Shown here piece after piece: positions 6,451 to 15,091 of a DNA stretch of 64,000 nt. How positions within the stretch are numbered: the stretch's first letter is position 1; each line of letters opens with the position of its first letter. The stretch comes from G963664835 sp963664835. GTDB taxonomy: Bacteria > Chloroflexota > UBA6077 > FW602-bin22 > JBCLEL01. Under the pieces are notes generated by a model that saw nothing but the letters and a program-made list of their open reading frames with translations, was not told the origin of the DNA and made no database searches. The stretch spans positions 124,001-188,000 of the forward strand of contig CAXXUG010000012.1 of the NCBI GenBank assembly GCA_963664835.2, read 5' to 3'. The position numbers and the translations under genes were made by a program.

Positions 6451-8214
6451 TTAGACTGCCGGCGCCACTGCGAACGCCGGCTCCGTCAGGCTCAATCGTT
6501 CAAGCGTATCTGGCGTTGGGATGCCCGCATCGTCCGTCCAACCGCGCTCTCGATAGTACTCTTGCACCTCTTCGCGTATCTGATTTTCAGTGATGCGGTG
6601 GTTGCTAAGCGGGCCCTTTCGTATCGGTTCATGCAGACGCTTGGGTAGCCTGTCATCGGCGGCGGTGACGCCCTCCCGGAGATTGAACAGTCTCGCCATC
6701 GTCAGACCGCGCTCGCTCAGCTCGGTCAACTCGTCCAGTGTGACGTCCCAGCCGGTGGCTGCCTGCATGAGTTCGACCAGCAAAGGCTCTTCATATCCCA
6801 GGAACTGGCAAAGACCGACGGTGTTGCGATTGCTCGTACGAATCGTCGCGGCACCGGTGTGATCGCCACCCGTCGGAGTGACCGGGTAGTTTCGCCGCTT
6901 GTCCTCCATCGCTCTGGGATCGTGCATAGCGACTTCGAGGCCCTTGACGTGCACCACAAGGTCCTCGGTCCCTCTGCCTATCATCCGTGCCGCCCGGAGT
7001 GAGCCTTCGGCGAGCAGGTCTCCAAATCCTCGCCGATAGGCGATATCTTCGATCAGATCCATCAGTTGCCTTCCGTCTCCGAATCGCAACTCGATGCCGC
7101 CGGTGTCGTCTTTCGTTACCAGGCCGGCCTCGTAGCACTCCGCAGCCCAACCGACAGTCACCCCGCAGGAGATGCTGTCCATCCCCAGGTAGTTCAGCAT
7201 CTCATTTGACTTGCACAGAGCGACAAGATCGTCGATCTCCAAATTGGTGCCAATCGCGCCCAACGTCTCGTATTCAGGCCCGCCAAACTTGGGATGAACC
7301 TTTATGTCGCCTTGATCGATGTTCACCCGTTTCTTGCAACGCACCGAGCAGGCATAGCAGCCATCCATCTTCTCCAGGTATTGCTCTTTGATCGCCACTG
7401 CGTCGATCTGGTTCACCGGCTCAAATTGCCCATCGCGCATGTTGTGGACGATCAAGTGTCCTTCTAGCTGTTTGCCGACCATCGCCGCGCCGGTGCCAAA
7501 GTGGTGGAAGTTGTAGTGGTTTTCATCCATCGTTGAAGAAACCCACTTGGCCGTCCCTCGAAACTTGGTGGAATCAGCGACAGGCACTTTTTTCTTACCG
7601 CGTACGGCGATCGCCTTCAGCAGCTTGGATCCCATTACCGCACCCATCCCCGTGCGGCCTGCAACCTCGTTCAGGTCGTTGGCCACCAGGGCGTATCGCA
7701 CGAGATTCTCGCCGGCTGGACCGATTTGGGAGACGCGGATCCACTTGTCTCCAAGCTCTTCTCGAATGGTGTCCTCGACCTCGTCAGTCACTCTTCCCCA
7801 AAGGTGCGAAGCGTCCCGCAGTTCGACCTGGTCCTCGTTTATCCAAATGTAGGTGGGTTTGCTTGCTCGGCCCGATACTACAATGCCATCCCAGCCGGCT
7901 CGCTTGAGTTCCGCGCCCCAGAATCCGCCGGCTTCGGCCTCGCCAAATATGCCTGTGAGGGGGGATTTGGCGCCCACGCTGTGTCGCCCTGCGCCGGGGA
8001 ATGGTACGCCGGTGATTGGGCCGGCGGCAAATATGAGCCGGTTCTCAGGGTCGAGCGCGTCTACGTTCTGTGGAACCTCCGTGAGCAGGTAGTAGGCGAT
8101 CATGAGCCGGCCGCCTACGAATCGGCGGTACCATTCTTCCGAGTGGTGTTCCGTCCAAATCCTACCGCTCGTCAGATCTACGCGTAGGATGTTTCCCCAG
8201 TATCCGTAGGACAT
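6451..8214 (-). CDS. aldehyde ferredoxin oxidoreductase, tungsten type
   Basis: This 587-residue protein is a complete member of the AOR family, which oxidises aldehydes to acids with a tungsto-bispterin cofactor and a [4Fe-4S] cluster, passing electrons to ferredoxin. The family start (YGYWGNILRVDLTSG) is present. Cluster ligands are visible as C286-x2-C289-x3-C293 and C469. The pterin-binding regions around GPITGVPFPGAGRH and the DHTGAATIRT segment are intact. It starts at ATG 8214 behind GAGGGGG. A MoaD-like gene lies 58 bases upstream and the rhodanese gene 87 bases downstream, all on the same strand, which suggests a cofactor-plus-enzyme operon. Substrate unknown. Confidence 0.93.
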   Translation of the reverse strand: MSYGYWGNILRVDLTSGRIWTEHHSEEWYRRFVGGRLMIAYYLLTEVPQNVDALDPENRLIFAAGPITGVPFPGAGRHSVGAKSPLTGIFGEAEAGGFWGAELKRAGWDGIVVSGRASKPTYIWINEDQVELRDASHLWGRVTDEVEDTIREELGDKWIRVSQIGPAGENLVRYALVANDLNEVAGRTGMGAVMGSKLLKAIAVRGKKKVPVADSTKFRGTAKWVSSTMDENHYNFHHFGTGAAMVGKQLEGHLIVHNMRDGQFEPVNQIDAVAIKEQYLEKMDGCYACSVRCKKRVNIDQGDIKVHPKFGGPEYETLGAIGTNLEIDDLVALCKSNEMLNYLGMDSISCGVTVGWAAECYEAGLVTKDDTGGIELRFGDGRQLMDLIEDIAYRRGFGDLLAEGSLRAARMIGRGTEDLVVHVKGLEVAMHDPRAMEDKRRNYPVTPTGGDHTGAATIRTSNRNTVGLCQFLGYEEPLLVELMQAATGWDVTLDELTELSERGLTMARLFNLREGVTAADDRLPKRLHEPIRKGPLSNHRITENQIREEVQEYYRERGWTDDAGIPTPDTLERLSLTEPAFAVAPAV

Positions 8215-8272
8215 CTTTCCCCCTCGATTCTCAGTGGTTGAACAAGTTCAATTGGTGCGCCAGAATCGCCTT

Positions 8273-8518
8273 TCAGCAGCCTTGGCCGCCCTGCATGGGT
8301 GTGACCAACATTACTTCGTCCCCTTCCTTGAGGAACGAGTCCGAGTGGCCCAATTCTCCGTTGATTCCCACGATTATCTCATGTTTCTCCCTATCGATTC
8401 CCAACGTCTGGATCACAGTCGCCACGTCGGCGCGGTCCGGCAATTCGATCTCGAAGGGGTCCGGTCTCTTGCCCAGATACACTCTCAGATCGCTGTACAG
8501 TTTGACCGTGACATTCAA
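8273..8518 (-). CDS. MoaD/ThiS-like protein paired with AOR
   Basis: This 81-residue beta-grasp protein (MNVTVKLYSDLRVYLGKR...) matches MoaD-like proteins commonly encoded beside aldehyde ferredoxin oxidoreductase, presumably for the dithiolene sulfur of tungstopterin. It starts at TTG 8518. The C-terminus is odd: it ends MQGGQGC, so the Gly-Gly is followed by three more residues (Gln-Gly-Cys) rather than being terminal. Either the tail is trimmed before thiocarboxylate formation or the protein is not a sulfur carrier. It differs clearly from the GG-ending carrier at 3164. Confidence 0.8.
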   Translation of the reverse strand: MNVTVKLYSDLRVYLGKRPDPFEIELPDRADVATVIQTLGIDREKHEIIVGINGELGHSDSFLKEGDEVMLVTPMQGGQGC

Positions 8519-8674
8519 GGTATAGGGACTTCCACTGGTTACATTATTGACCTGCGACGTCGGTCACCCGGCGTTAAGGCGTTTTCTGATTGGGGCTGCG
8601 CACGATAATATTACTAGGATCATTGAGAAAAAACCGCGATAATCTTGCCAAGTGACAACCTGAGGAGGGCAGAC

Positions 8675-9253
8675 TTGAAGACCCTAGAGGCAATCCATTC
8701 GCGATCGAGCATAGGTAAGCTTAGCGATCAACTACCGTCCCGTGAGCAAATTGAAGAGCTCCTAGAGGCGGCGGTCCGTGCGCCAAACCACCACGTCACT
8801 GAGCCATGGCGATTCTTCGTTGTTGCCGGCGACGCGCGCGCCGAGCTTGGCGATTTGATGGCCGATCTGTTGGCCAAGTCTCTCGACGATCCGACTTCAG
8901 AGCGCGCCCAGAACAGGCTGCGCCAAGAGCGATCCAAACCGCTGCGCGCCCCGGTGCTGATCTTAGTGGCCGTGAACCCCAACCGAGAGGGCAAGGTCAT
9001 TGAGGCTGAGGAGATCACTGCCACCGCCGCCGCCGTGCAGAATATCTTGCTGGCGGCTCACGACATGGGTTTGGGCGCACAATGGCGCACAGGCGGTATC
9101 GTATACGACTCTTCGATCAACCGGTGGCTCGGCTTGGATGAAGGCGATCAGGTGATAGCGATAGTCTATCTTGGCCATCCGGCCATGTCACCCCGCCACT
9201 CGAAGCGTCAGCCAGCCAGCGATCTGACGAAATGGATAGGTTGGACTGAGTAG
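8675..9253 (+). CDS. nitroreductase family flavoprotein
   Basis: This 192-residue protein belongs to the FMN-dependent nitroreductase superfamily. TTG 8675 is preferred as start because GAGGAGG lies six bases before it and the product then begins MKTLEAIHSRSSIGKLSD, like its relatives; the frame is open to TTG 8645. FMN contacts are expected in the N-terminal RSSIGK segment (usually RRSIR), in APNHHVTEPWRF and in the C-terminal GLGAQWRTGG. Such enzymes reduce nitro groups, quinones or flavins with NAD(P)H. It is divergent from the MoaD-AOR operon and 164 bases before mutS on the same strand. Confidence 0.88.
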   Translation: MKTLEAIHSRSSIGKLSDQLPSREQIEELLEAAVRAPNHHVTEPWRFFVVAGDARAELGDLMADLLAKSLDDPTSERAQNRLRQERSKPLRAPVLILVAVNPNREGKVIEAEEITATAAAVQNILLAAHDMGLGAQWRTGGIVYDSSINRWLGLDEGDQVIAIVYLGHPAMSPRHSKRQPASDLTKWIGWTE

Positions 9254-9417
9254 ACGCCACCACCGATCTGGGCAAATCAACTCAGAGGCGAGATGCCCCC
9301 GGGCAACAGGGGTTAGTCCGTCGCATCTTGCCTTCGTTGAGAGATGTGGAGGGCGTTCGGCCTGGTAATCTCCGAACCGAAATCTCAACTCCCCAATAGA
9401 GCTAACGGACCGATGAA

Positions 9418-12081
9418 TTGAACCCGCCGGCCCCTGCCAAGTTGACACCCCTTCGGCGGCAGTATCTCCAGTTGAAGAGCCGCTTTCCCGACTCGATCCT
9501 CATGTTTCGCCTCGGCGATTTCTACGAAACCTTCGATGATGACGCGATTCTGGTCGCCGGCGAGTTGAACATCGTTCTCACCGGCCGCGAGGCCGGCAAG
9601 GGCCGGCGAATTCCGATGGCCGGCGTACCACATCATTCGTTGGAAACGCATCTGGCCAAGCTCGTTCGCAATGGTCACAAGGTCGCTGTCTGCGAGCAAA
9701 TCTCTGAGCCTTCCGCTGGTTCCGGGTTGGTTGACCGGGATGTAGTTCGGGTCGTGACGCCCGGCACCGTTGTCGAGCCCAATCTACTTGACGAGAGGGC
9801 GAACAACTATCTCGCGAGTGTCTTGGTCCAGCGTAACCGCGTAGGGTTTGCCTATGTCGACGTCTCGGTCGGGGCTTTCTTTGCGACGCAGTTTCAAACT
9901 AAACGTCCCTTGGACCGGATTCGGGAGGAGTTGGAGCGGATCGGACCGGCCGAGTTGCTTTGGCCTTACGACCCGCGGGAAACACCGCCAACGCCACCGG
10001 CCGAGCTTGGCTTCACCGGCCGGTTTGAGCCGTATGATCAGCGCTATTTTTCGCTGCACAACGCTCGGTCTTCCCTATTGGACCTCTACAGAGTAGCGTC
10101 TCTGGATGGGTTCGGGTGCGCCGGGCTGCCAATGGCCGTTCGTGCGGCCGGCGCCATTGTCCGCTACCTGGGCGACGGCCAACCAGGCACGCGATTGCAG
10201 TTGAACTCCCTGAAGACCTACTCGCTCGGTGGCTTTATGGTCCTCGATCCCAGTACTCGTAAGAACCTTGAGTTGACCCGCACTGTTAGGGGAGAGTCTT
10301 CTCGCGGTTCATTGCTCTGGGCGTTGGACAAGACGCGGACCGCGCCCGGGGCGAGACTTCTCCGGCGTTGGCTCCAGGAGCCTCTCCTGGAGCTACAGCC
10401 CCTAAAGTGTCGACACGACATTGTTCAGGTCCTGTTCGACGATTTGGACGCCCGGCGCAAGATTGGCGAGGCACTTTCAGGAATGCCAGACTTGGAGCGT
10501 TTAACAAACCGAGTCGTATCGCGTCTGGCGACACCGCGCGAGCTTGTTGGGCTGGGGAAAGCGATCGACAGGCTCTCTGGGTTGCGCGCTGAGTTGGACA
10601 GGCTGTTTCACCTACCAGCAATTGAAGCTGCGGCCTTGAGGCCGCTCGCTGAGCAACTGCCTGATCTATCTCCCGTATCGGCGTTGATCCGTAACGCTGT
10701 CGTCGATGAGCCGCCAAATTCTTTAGCCGACGGTGGGGTTATTGCCACCGGCTTCTCCGCGCAGTTGGACGAGCTCAAACAGTCAACCGCCGGCGCCCGA
10801 CAGTGGATTGCTTCGTTGGAGATCACGGAACGCGAGCGTACTGGCATCAAGGGCCTGAAGGTTGGCTACAACCGGGTGTTTGGATATTTCATTGAGGTCA
10901 GCAGAGCCAATGCCGAGCGTACCCCGTCTGACTATGTACGCAAGCAGACCCTGGTCAACGCCGAGCGATACATTACTCCCGAACTGAAGGAACAAGAGGC
11001 CGTCGTACTCGGCGCTCAGGAAAAGATCAGCGAGTTGGAGGCGTTGTTGTTCCGAGAACTCTGCGGCGAAATCGCTGATTCACGCGAGCGTCTGTTGCAA
11101 GCTGCCGAGGTAGTGGCCCAATCAGACGTCCTTCGATCCATGGCCGAAGTTGCTGTTGAACGTGGCTACGTCAGGCCCGATCTCGACGAGTCGTCTGAGA
11201 TTCAAGTCTCAAACGGTCGTCATCCGGTGGTCGAGGTCTCGCGCGGAGATATGCCGTTTGTGCCCAATGACGTTCGTATCTCGTGCGATGACGACCAGAT
11301 AATCATTTTGACTGGGCCCAATATGGCAGGTAAATCAACATACCTCAGGCAGACTGCCCTGATCGTATTGATGTCCCAAATCGGCAGCTTCGTGCCGGCT
11401 TCCCACGCCAAGATCGGACTCGTCGATCGAATTTTCACTCGCATCGGAGCCCAAGATGACCTTGGCGCTGGACAGAGCACTTTCCTGGTTGAGATGCTGG
11501 AAACAGCGAACCTCTTGACTCAGTGCACGCGACGAAGTCTGCTGATACTTGACGAGGTGGGGCGTGGAACCAGCACCTATGATGGTCTCGCAATTGCCCA
11601 AGCAGTCGTGGAGTATATTCACAACCATCCCAAGCTGGGATCCAGAACCCTCTTCGCAACTCACTATCGCGAATTGACCGCGCTTGAGGGCCGGTTGCCC
11701 CGGGTTAGGAACTATCAAACGGAGGTGGTGGAGCAGGACGGCGAAGTGGTGTTTCTCCACCAGGTCACTCCTGGCGCCGCTGATCGCAGCTATGGTGTGC
11801 ACGTTGCGCAGTTGGCCGGAGTACCCAGGGCCGTGGTTCGTCGTGCCGAAGAGATTCTCCATTCTCTGGAGCAGGGAGACTCGGTCGGGCCGCCGGCGAA
11901 CAGGAGCGGAGATGGAGCCGGTACCGAACCCGAGCTTCAGCTTTCCATGTTCGGCGAGGCCGACCCCATTATCGAGGCCCTAAAGAATCTCGATGTTATG
12001 TCGATAACACCAATCGAGGCGTTGGGAAAGCTCTATGAGTTACAATGTCGACTGAGAGGAGCCTCGCAGGACGAGGGGTAG
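9418..12081 (+). CDS. mutS: DNA mismatch repair protein MutS
   Basis: This 887-residue MutS is full length. The mismatch-probing Phe-x-Glu motif is F35-Y-E37 in GDFYETF. The connector, lever and clamp domains follow, then the ABC ATPase with Walker A GPNMAGKST (about residue 633) and Walker B LLILDEVGRGTSTYDG (about 706). The C-terminus has the dimerising helix-turn-helix and LSMFGE linker. MutS binds mismatches and recruits MutL; mutL is not in the window. The only fitting start is TTG 9418; an ATG five bases earlier meets a stop at once. No strong ribosome binding site is seen. Confidence 0.97.
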   Translation: MNPPAPAKLTPLRRQYLQLKSRFPDSILMFRLGDFYETFDDDAILVAGELNIVLTGREAGKGRRIPMAGVPHHSLETHLAKLVRNGHKVAVCEQISEPSAGSGLVDRDVVRVVTPGTVVEPNLLDERANNYLASVLVQRNRVGFAYVDVSVGAFFATQFQTKRPLDRIREELERIGPAELLWPYDPRETPPTPPAELGFTGRFEPYDQRYFSLHNARSSLLDLYRVASLDGFGCAGLPMAVRAAGAIVRYLGDGQPGTRLQLNSLKTYSLGGFMVLDPSTRKNLELTRTVRGESSRGSLLWALDKTRTAPGARLLRRWLQEPLLELQPLKCRHDIVQVLFDDLDARRKIGEALSGMPDLERLTNRVVSRLATPRELVGLGKAIDRLSGLRAELDRLFHLPAIEAAALRPLAEQLPDLSPVSALIRNAVVDEPPNSLADGGVIATGFSAQLDELKQSTAGARQWIASLEITERERTGIKGLKVGYNRVFGYFIEVSRANAERTPSDYVRKQTLVNAERYITPELKEQEAVVLGAQEKISELEALLFRELCGEIADSRERLLQAAEVVAQSDVLRSMAEVAVERGYVRPDLDESSEIQVSNGRHPVVEVSRGDMPFVPNDVRISCDDDQIIILTGPNMAGKSTYLRQTALIVLMSQIGSFVPASHAKIGLVDRIFTRIGAQDDLGAGQSTFLVEMLETANLLTQCTRRSLLILDEVGRGTSTYDGLAIAQAVVEYIHNHPKLGSRTLFATHYRELTALEGRLPRVRNYQTEVVEQDGEVVFLHQVTPGAADRSYGVHVAQLAGVPRAVVRRAEEILHSLEQGDSVGPPANRSGDGAGTEPELQLSMFGEADPIIEALKNLDVMSITPIEALGKLYELQCRLRGASQDEG

Positions 12082-12265
12082 GTAACGTAAGGTCGTTGCC
12101 GATTGTGCGGATTCGGTCAATGAGACTTGAATTGATATCAGGCTGCCCCGTCGCGCCAATTCGTCAATCACGGCTCAAGCGTCAACAGTCTCAGTCCTGA
12201 CGGTAGACTTCTCTACGGTGCCTAGCTTGAAGCACGTGGATCTCGTTTCCAACGATTTCGTATCC

Positions 12266-12482
12266 GATTGGTACGAAAATGGCCTTCCAGCTAACTTCTT
12301 CTAACTCATCCTCGTTCGTAGCCGGAAAAGAAGAATGTAGCGCGGGGGCTTGTCCCCCGCTGGGGCCGGGGGCGGGGCATGGCAGAATCCCCTGTGCGAA
12401 TTCGCCGCATGTAACGGCAACTCCGGGTTTTCATACCTTGGTGTGCCGGCGCAAGCCGGGATGAGCGATTGGTACGAAAATG
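12266..12482. repeat. dispersed hairpin repeat, full unit A (copy at 12.3 kb)
   Basis: A unit of about 215 bases begins and ends with the direct repeat ATTGGTACGAAAATG. Inside are, in order, a purine-rich GGAAAAGAAGAATGTAG, the hairpin GCGGGGG-CTTGT-CCCCCGC (12342-12360), GGCATGGCAGAATCCCC, and TTTTCATACCTTGGTGTG. The same unit occurs in inverse orientation at 36533-36762 with high identity. No gene is present between mutS (ends 12081) and the antitoxin (12758); bases 12082-12265 show nothing recognisable. Confidence 0.8.
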
Positions 12483-12524
12483 ACGTTACGCGGCTTCGAT
12501 TGTGCCTCTGAGTCTCACAAATCT

Positions 12525-12745
12525 ACCGGATCGTCATTCCAGCGAAAGCTGGAACCCAGAAGGGGTGGGGTGGGAAATGTAGCGCGGTCGAAGACTACGC
12601 GAGGCGAGGGGCTTGTCCCCCGCTCCCGTCAGGCTGCCAACCAACCCTACTCCCGAGCCACCGTACAGAAAACCCGCCAACCGGTGCCACGGTTTTCATA
12701 CCTTGGTGTGCCCGGCCCCCTCCGTGATGAGCGATTGCTATGACA
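12525..12745. repeat. dispersed hairpin repeat, variant B (12.6 kb)
   Basis: It contains ATTCCAGCGAAAGCTGGAA (a palindrome), AATGTAGCGCGGTCGAAG, the hairpin GGGG-CTTGT-CCCC at 12608-12620, GGGTTGG-like spacer and TTTTCATACCTTGGTGTG. The spacer resembles the blocks at 35.9 and 62.0 kb more than unit A. Confidence 0.7.
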
Positions 12746-12757
12746 AGATGGTATTGC

Positions 12758-13060
12758 TTAAAGGACATTCTTGGACTTGGCTAGCTCACGGCGCATTTCC
12801 TCCAATGTGACGGTCTCTCCTAGCTCGATCTCCCGGCGTGTCTCCTTAATGGATGCGACGTAGGATGGATCTGCCAGTTCTGAAAGAGTTTCTACGATGT
12901 TTTCCCATTCTTCGATGCCCAAGACTACGACCATAGGCTTGCCGGCGCGCTTCACCAAGAAGCGATAGCCTTGGTGGCGAGCTTCCTCAAGCAGCTGCCC
13001 GAAGTTCTGCTTGGCCTTGAATGCTGAGATTACCTTTGTCGTAACTAACTCTGATTTCAT
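12758..13060 (-). CDS. Phd/YefM-type antitoxin, no toxin partner seen
   Basis: This 100-residue protein starts KSELVTTKVISAFKAKQNFGQLL and has the Phd/YefM fold signature (ISAFKAKQNFGQLLEEAR, then VKRAGKPMVVVLG). Members bind operator DNA and neutralise a partner toxin through a C-terminal tail. The start is ATG 13060 after GGAGAGGA. Downstream there is only repeat DNA and upstream a divergent lipoprotein gene, so the antitoxin appears orphaned, or its toxin has been lost by repeat-mediated rearrangement. Confidence 0.8.
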   Translation of the reverse strand: MKSELVTTKVISAFKAKQNFGQLLEEARHQGYRFLVKRAGKPMVVVLGIEEWENIVETLSELADPSYVASIKETRREIELGETVTLEEMRRELAKSKNVL

Positions 13061-13231
13061 TCCTCTCCTGCCTTCCCCACCGTCCGGACATTACATTAAC
13101 TACACGATGTACACGAACTGTTTAGCGAGGCATTGTTGAAATCAAGTTAGAGAGCGCCAGTTGACTTCCCGTGGATGGTGAATAGTCATTGCGCTAGAAT
13201 CAAGTGGAGATCATGGGCGGAGAGGTTTGGA

Positions 13232-14218
13232 TTGCGTCATGCTTGTGTAGGGCTGAGCCGATTCGCCTTATTCCTGTTGGTGGCGCTCGTGGGTTGCCAG
13301 CCCATCTTATCTCTGGGTCCGACTCCTACACCCAGTCCTACGACTTCCCCCGCCGAAGTGTTGGTCGCCGAGTCGCCCGCCGCGACGCCTACCCCATCCC
13401 CACCACCCACCTCCGCTGTCATCGAACCTTCACCATCGCCAACGCTGGCAATCGTGACACTAACTGTCACGCCAATCAGCTTGACTCCCACAATAGTTCC
13501 CCCTACATCGACTCCGACGGTCAGCCCCACACCGGAATCGATCGTCTGTTTTGTCGGTAATACAGGTGGCGACGGTGTCTATATTCGCCGGACCCCCAAC
13601 ATGGAAGACAGGATCAAAGCTTGGCCCGACGCCACGGAAATGCAAGTCATCGGTCCGGATATTCGGTCGCAGGGCCGAATTTGGAAGAGCGTCGAGGATC
13701 CTGACGGCAACGTCGGATACCTCCCGGCCGAGTATGCAATTTGCCCTGATCCAACAGTCGAAGCAACACCCAGTCCAACTCCGCCTCCGGCCCAGCAGTC
13801 TCCAATCGTAACTGCGACTTCCCTCTCGTCGCCAACCAACGTGCCGACGGCAACGCCTTCGTTGACCCCAGTTCAAGCCAACGAAGCCTGCCCGGATTCT
13901 GTGCCGTGGCACCAGGCCAAGACGCACGTTGGCGAAAGAGTGCCTGTAGTTGGCCCGGTCGTTAAGACCGGATTTCTGCGCGATAGGCCGGGATCACCGA
14001 CGGTGATGGAGCTCGGACGCAACTTGCGAGATCCGGATCGGTTCACTGTGGAGATCAGAGGTCAAGATAGGGAGAAGTTCGATTCTCCGCCGGAACACGC
14101 CTTTATAGGCAAGACCGTTTGTGTTACTGGTTGGATTACCGAAGACAACGGTATCGCGGGCACCGTTGTCAGTTCGCCCGAGCAGATCGTAGTTGTGCAA
14201 CCAGAGGCGGAGGAATGA
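13232..14218 (+). CDS. Thr/Pro-rich lipoprotein with SH3-like and C-terminal domains
   Basis: TTG 13232 is taken as start because GGAGAGG lies just before it and the product then opens with a short, clean lipoprotein signal (FALFLLVALVGC, lipid Cys22); ATG 13175 would add 19 residues. The mature 300-residue chain has a long Thr-Pro-Ser linker, a bacterial SH3-like segment (GGDGVYIRRTPNMEDR to DGNVGYLPAEYAI), a second Pro-rich linker, and a C-terminal domain from CPDSVPWHQAKTHVGE that looks OB-like. It is probably anchored to the outer face of the membrane. No enzyme activity can be assigned. Confidence 0.75.
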   Translation: MRHACVGLSRFALFLLVALVGCQPILSLGPTPTPSPTTSPAEVLVAESPAATPTPSPPPTSAVIEPSPSPTLAIVTLTVTPISLTPTIVPPTSTPTVSPTPESIVCFVGNTGGDGVYIRRTPNMEDRIKAWPDATEMQVIGPDIRSQGRIWKSVEDPDGNVGYLPAEYAICPDPTVEATPSPTPPPAQQSPIVTATSLSSPTNVPTATPSLTPVQANEACPDSVPWHQAKTHVGERVPVVGPVVKTGFLRDRPGSPTVMELGRNLRDPDRFTVEIRGQDREKFDSPPEHAFIGKTVCVTGWITEDNGIAGTVVSSPEQIVVVQPEAEE

Positions 14219-14299
14219 CGCCGGCATGTTGCCTGGGCGATTTCGGCTTGCACATGTCCGATCTTTGACGCCCCGTGGATGGGCGGGCCGACGGCTAGC

Positions 14300-14333
14300 C
14301 TTGTTCGAACAAAGACTCGGTCCGGAGACCGTT
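14300..14333. terminator. possible bidirectional terminator region
   Basis: Between two convergent genes, the palindrome TTGTTCGAACAA is followed by the hairpin CGGTC-CGGA-GACCG and a short T run. The T tract is weak, so the call is tentative. Confidence 0.3.
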
Positions 14334-14745
14334 ACTTAATGGGCCTACCCGTGTTGTTGTCTACTTTACCGACGCGTCGCATGTGGGCGCCCACCACGTG
14401 GGCCACCAAGTGGTCGTAGTTCAGTGGTTTTGAGTAGACACCCTCGACTCTCGGCCCGGTCCTCCGGTCCAGCCGGCCGGGATAGTTGGAGGCGACGAAG
14501 AGCGGAATATCCTTAAGCGAGTAATCGTCTTTGATCTCGCGGATAGCCCTGACGCCGTCCGTATCAGGCATAGTGATATCCATGACAATGATTGCCGGCC
14601 TGATCTCTTTAACTTTGTCCTTGATACCAATTCCGGAGTGCGCCCGCAAGGGCGTAAACCCATATCTGTCTAGCCTTCGACGCAACTCATCGAACACGCT
14701 AACGTCCCTGTCCACTACCAAGACGGGTCGATCAATTCCTTCCAT
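14332..14745 (-). CDS. single-domain response regulator
   Basis: With start ATG 14745 (GGAG upstream) the protein is 137 residues and begins MEGIDRPVLVVDRDVSVFDE; the frame is open 84 bases further. It is a CheY-like receiver: acidic pair D12/D14, phosphoacceptor D56 in VMDITMPDTDG, and conserved lysine K106 in VYSKPL. There is no output domain. Such proteins relay a phosphate from a histidine kinase by protein contact. No kinase lies nearby, so its partner is unknown. Confidence 0.85.
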   Translation of the reverse strand: MEGIDRPVLVVDRDVSVFDELRRRLDRYGFTPLRAHSGIGIKDKVKEIRPAIIVMDITMPDTDGVRAIREIKDDYSLKDIPLFVASNYPGRLDRRTGPRVEGVYSKPLNYDHLVAHVVGAHMRRVGKVDNNTGRPIK

Positions 14746-15091
14746 TTGGCTCCGCTCCCGGAATCCTCTAAGCGAGTGTGGTGCGAGACGGATTCTACCA
14801 CAATGGTGGAACTGCTTTGTTTTACGCAAACCCGACTAGCCGAATGCAGGGCCGGCGCATCGAAGATCGACTGCATCGCGAGGCGGTCCGACCACCGATT
14901 GACTGGTTCAGACCACGCCCGTAAAATCGTCGCCGGGGCCTCACTGCACGTTGCCCGGACCCTTCTAAGTGGTGACAAGATCTTGTGGATGGATCAAGTC
15001 GGGCAATCAACGCGCATTATGTTCTCAAAGTCCCTTTAAAACGCGCTCACCCAACCGAGGAGCCGATCAATCTGAAGAGGTAGTCAAAATT
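14746..15091. other. divergent intergenic region, nothing recognised
   Basis: This 346-base stretch separates the minus-strand response regulator from the plus-strand cyclase. It should hold both promoters, but I see no convincing boxes and no credible gene. Confidence 0.4.
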
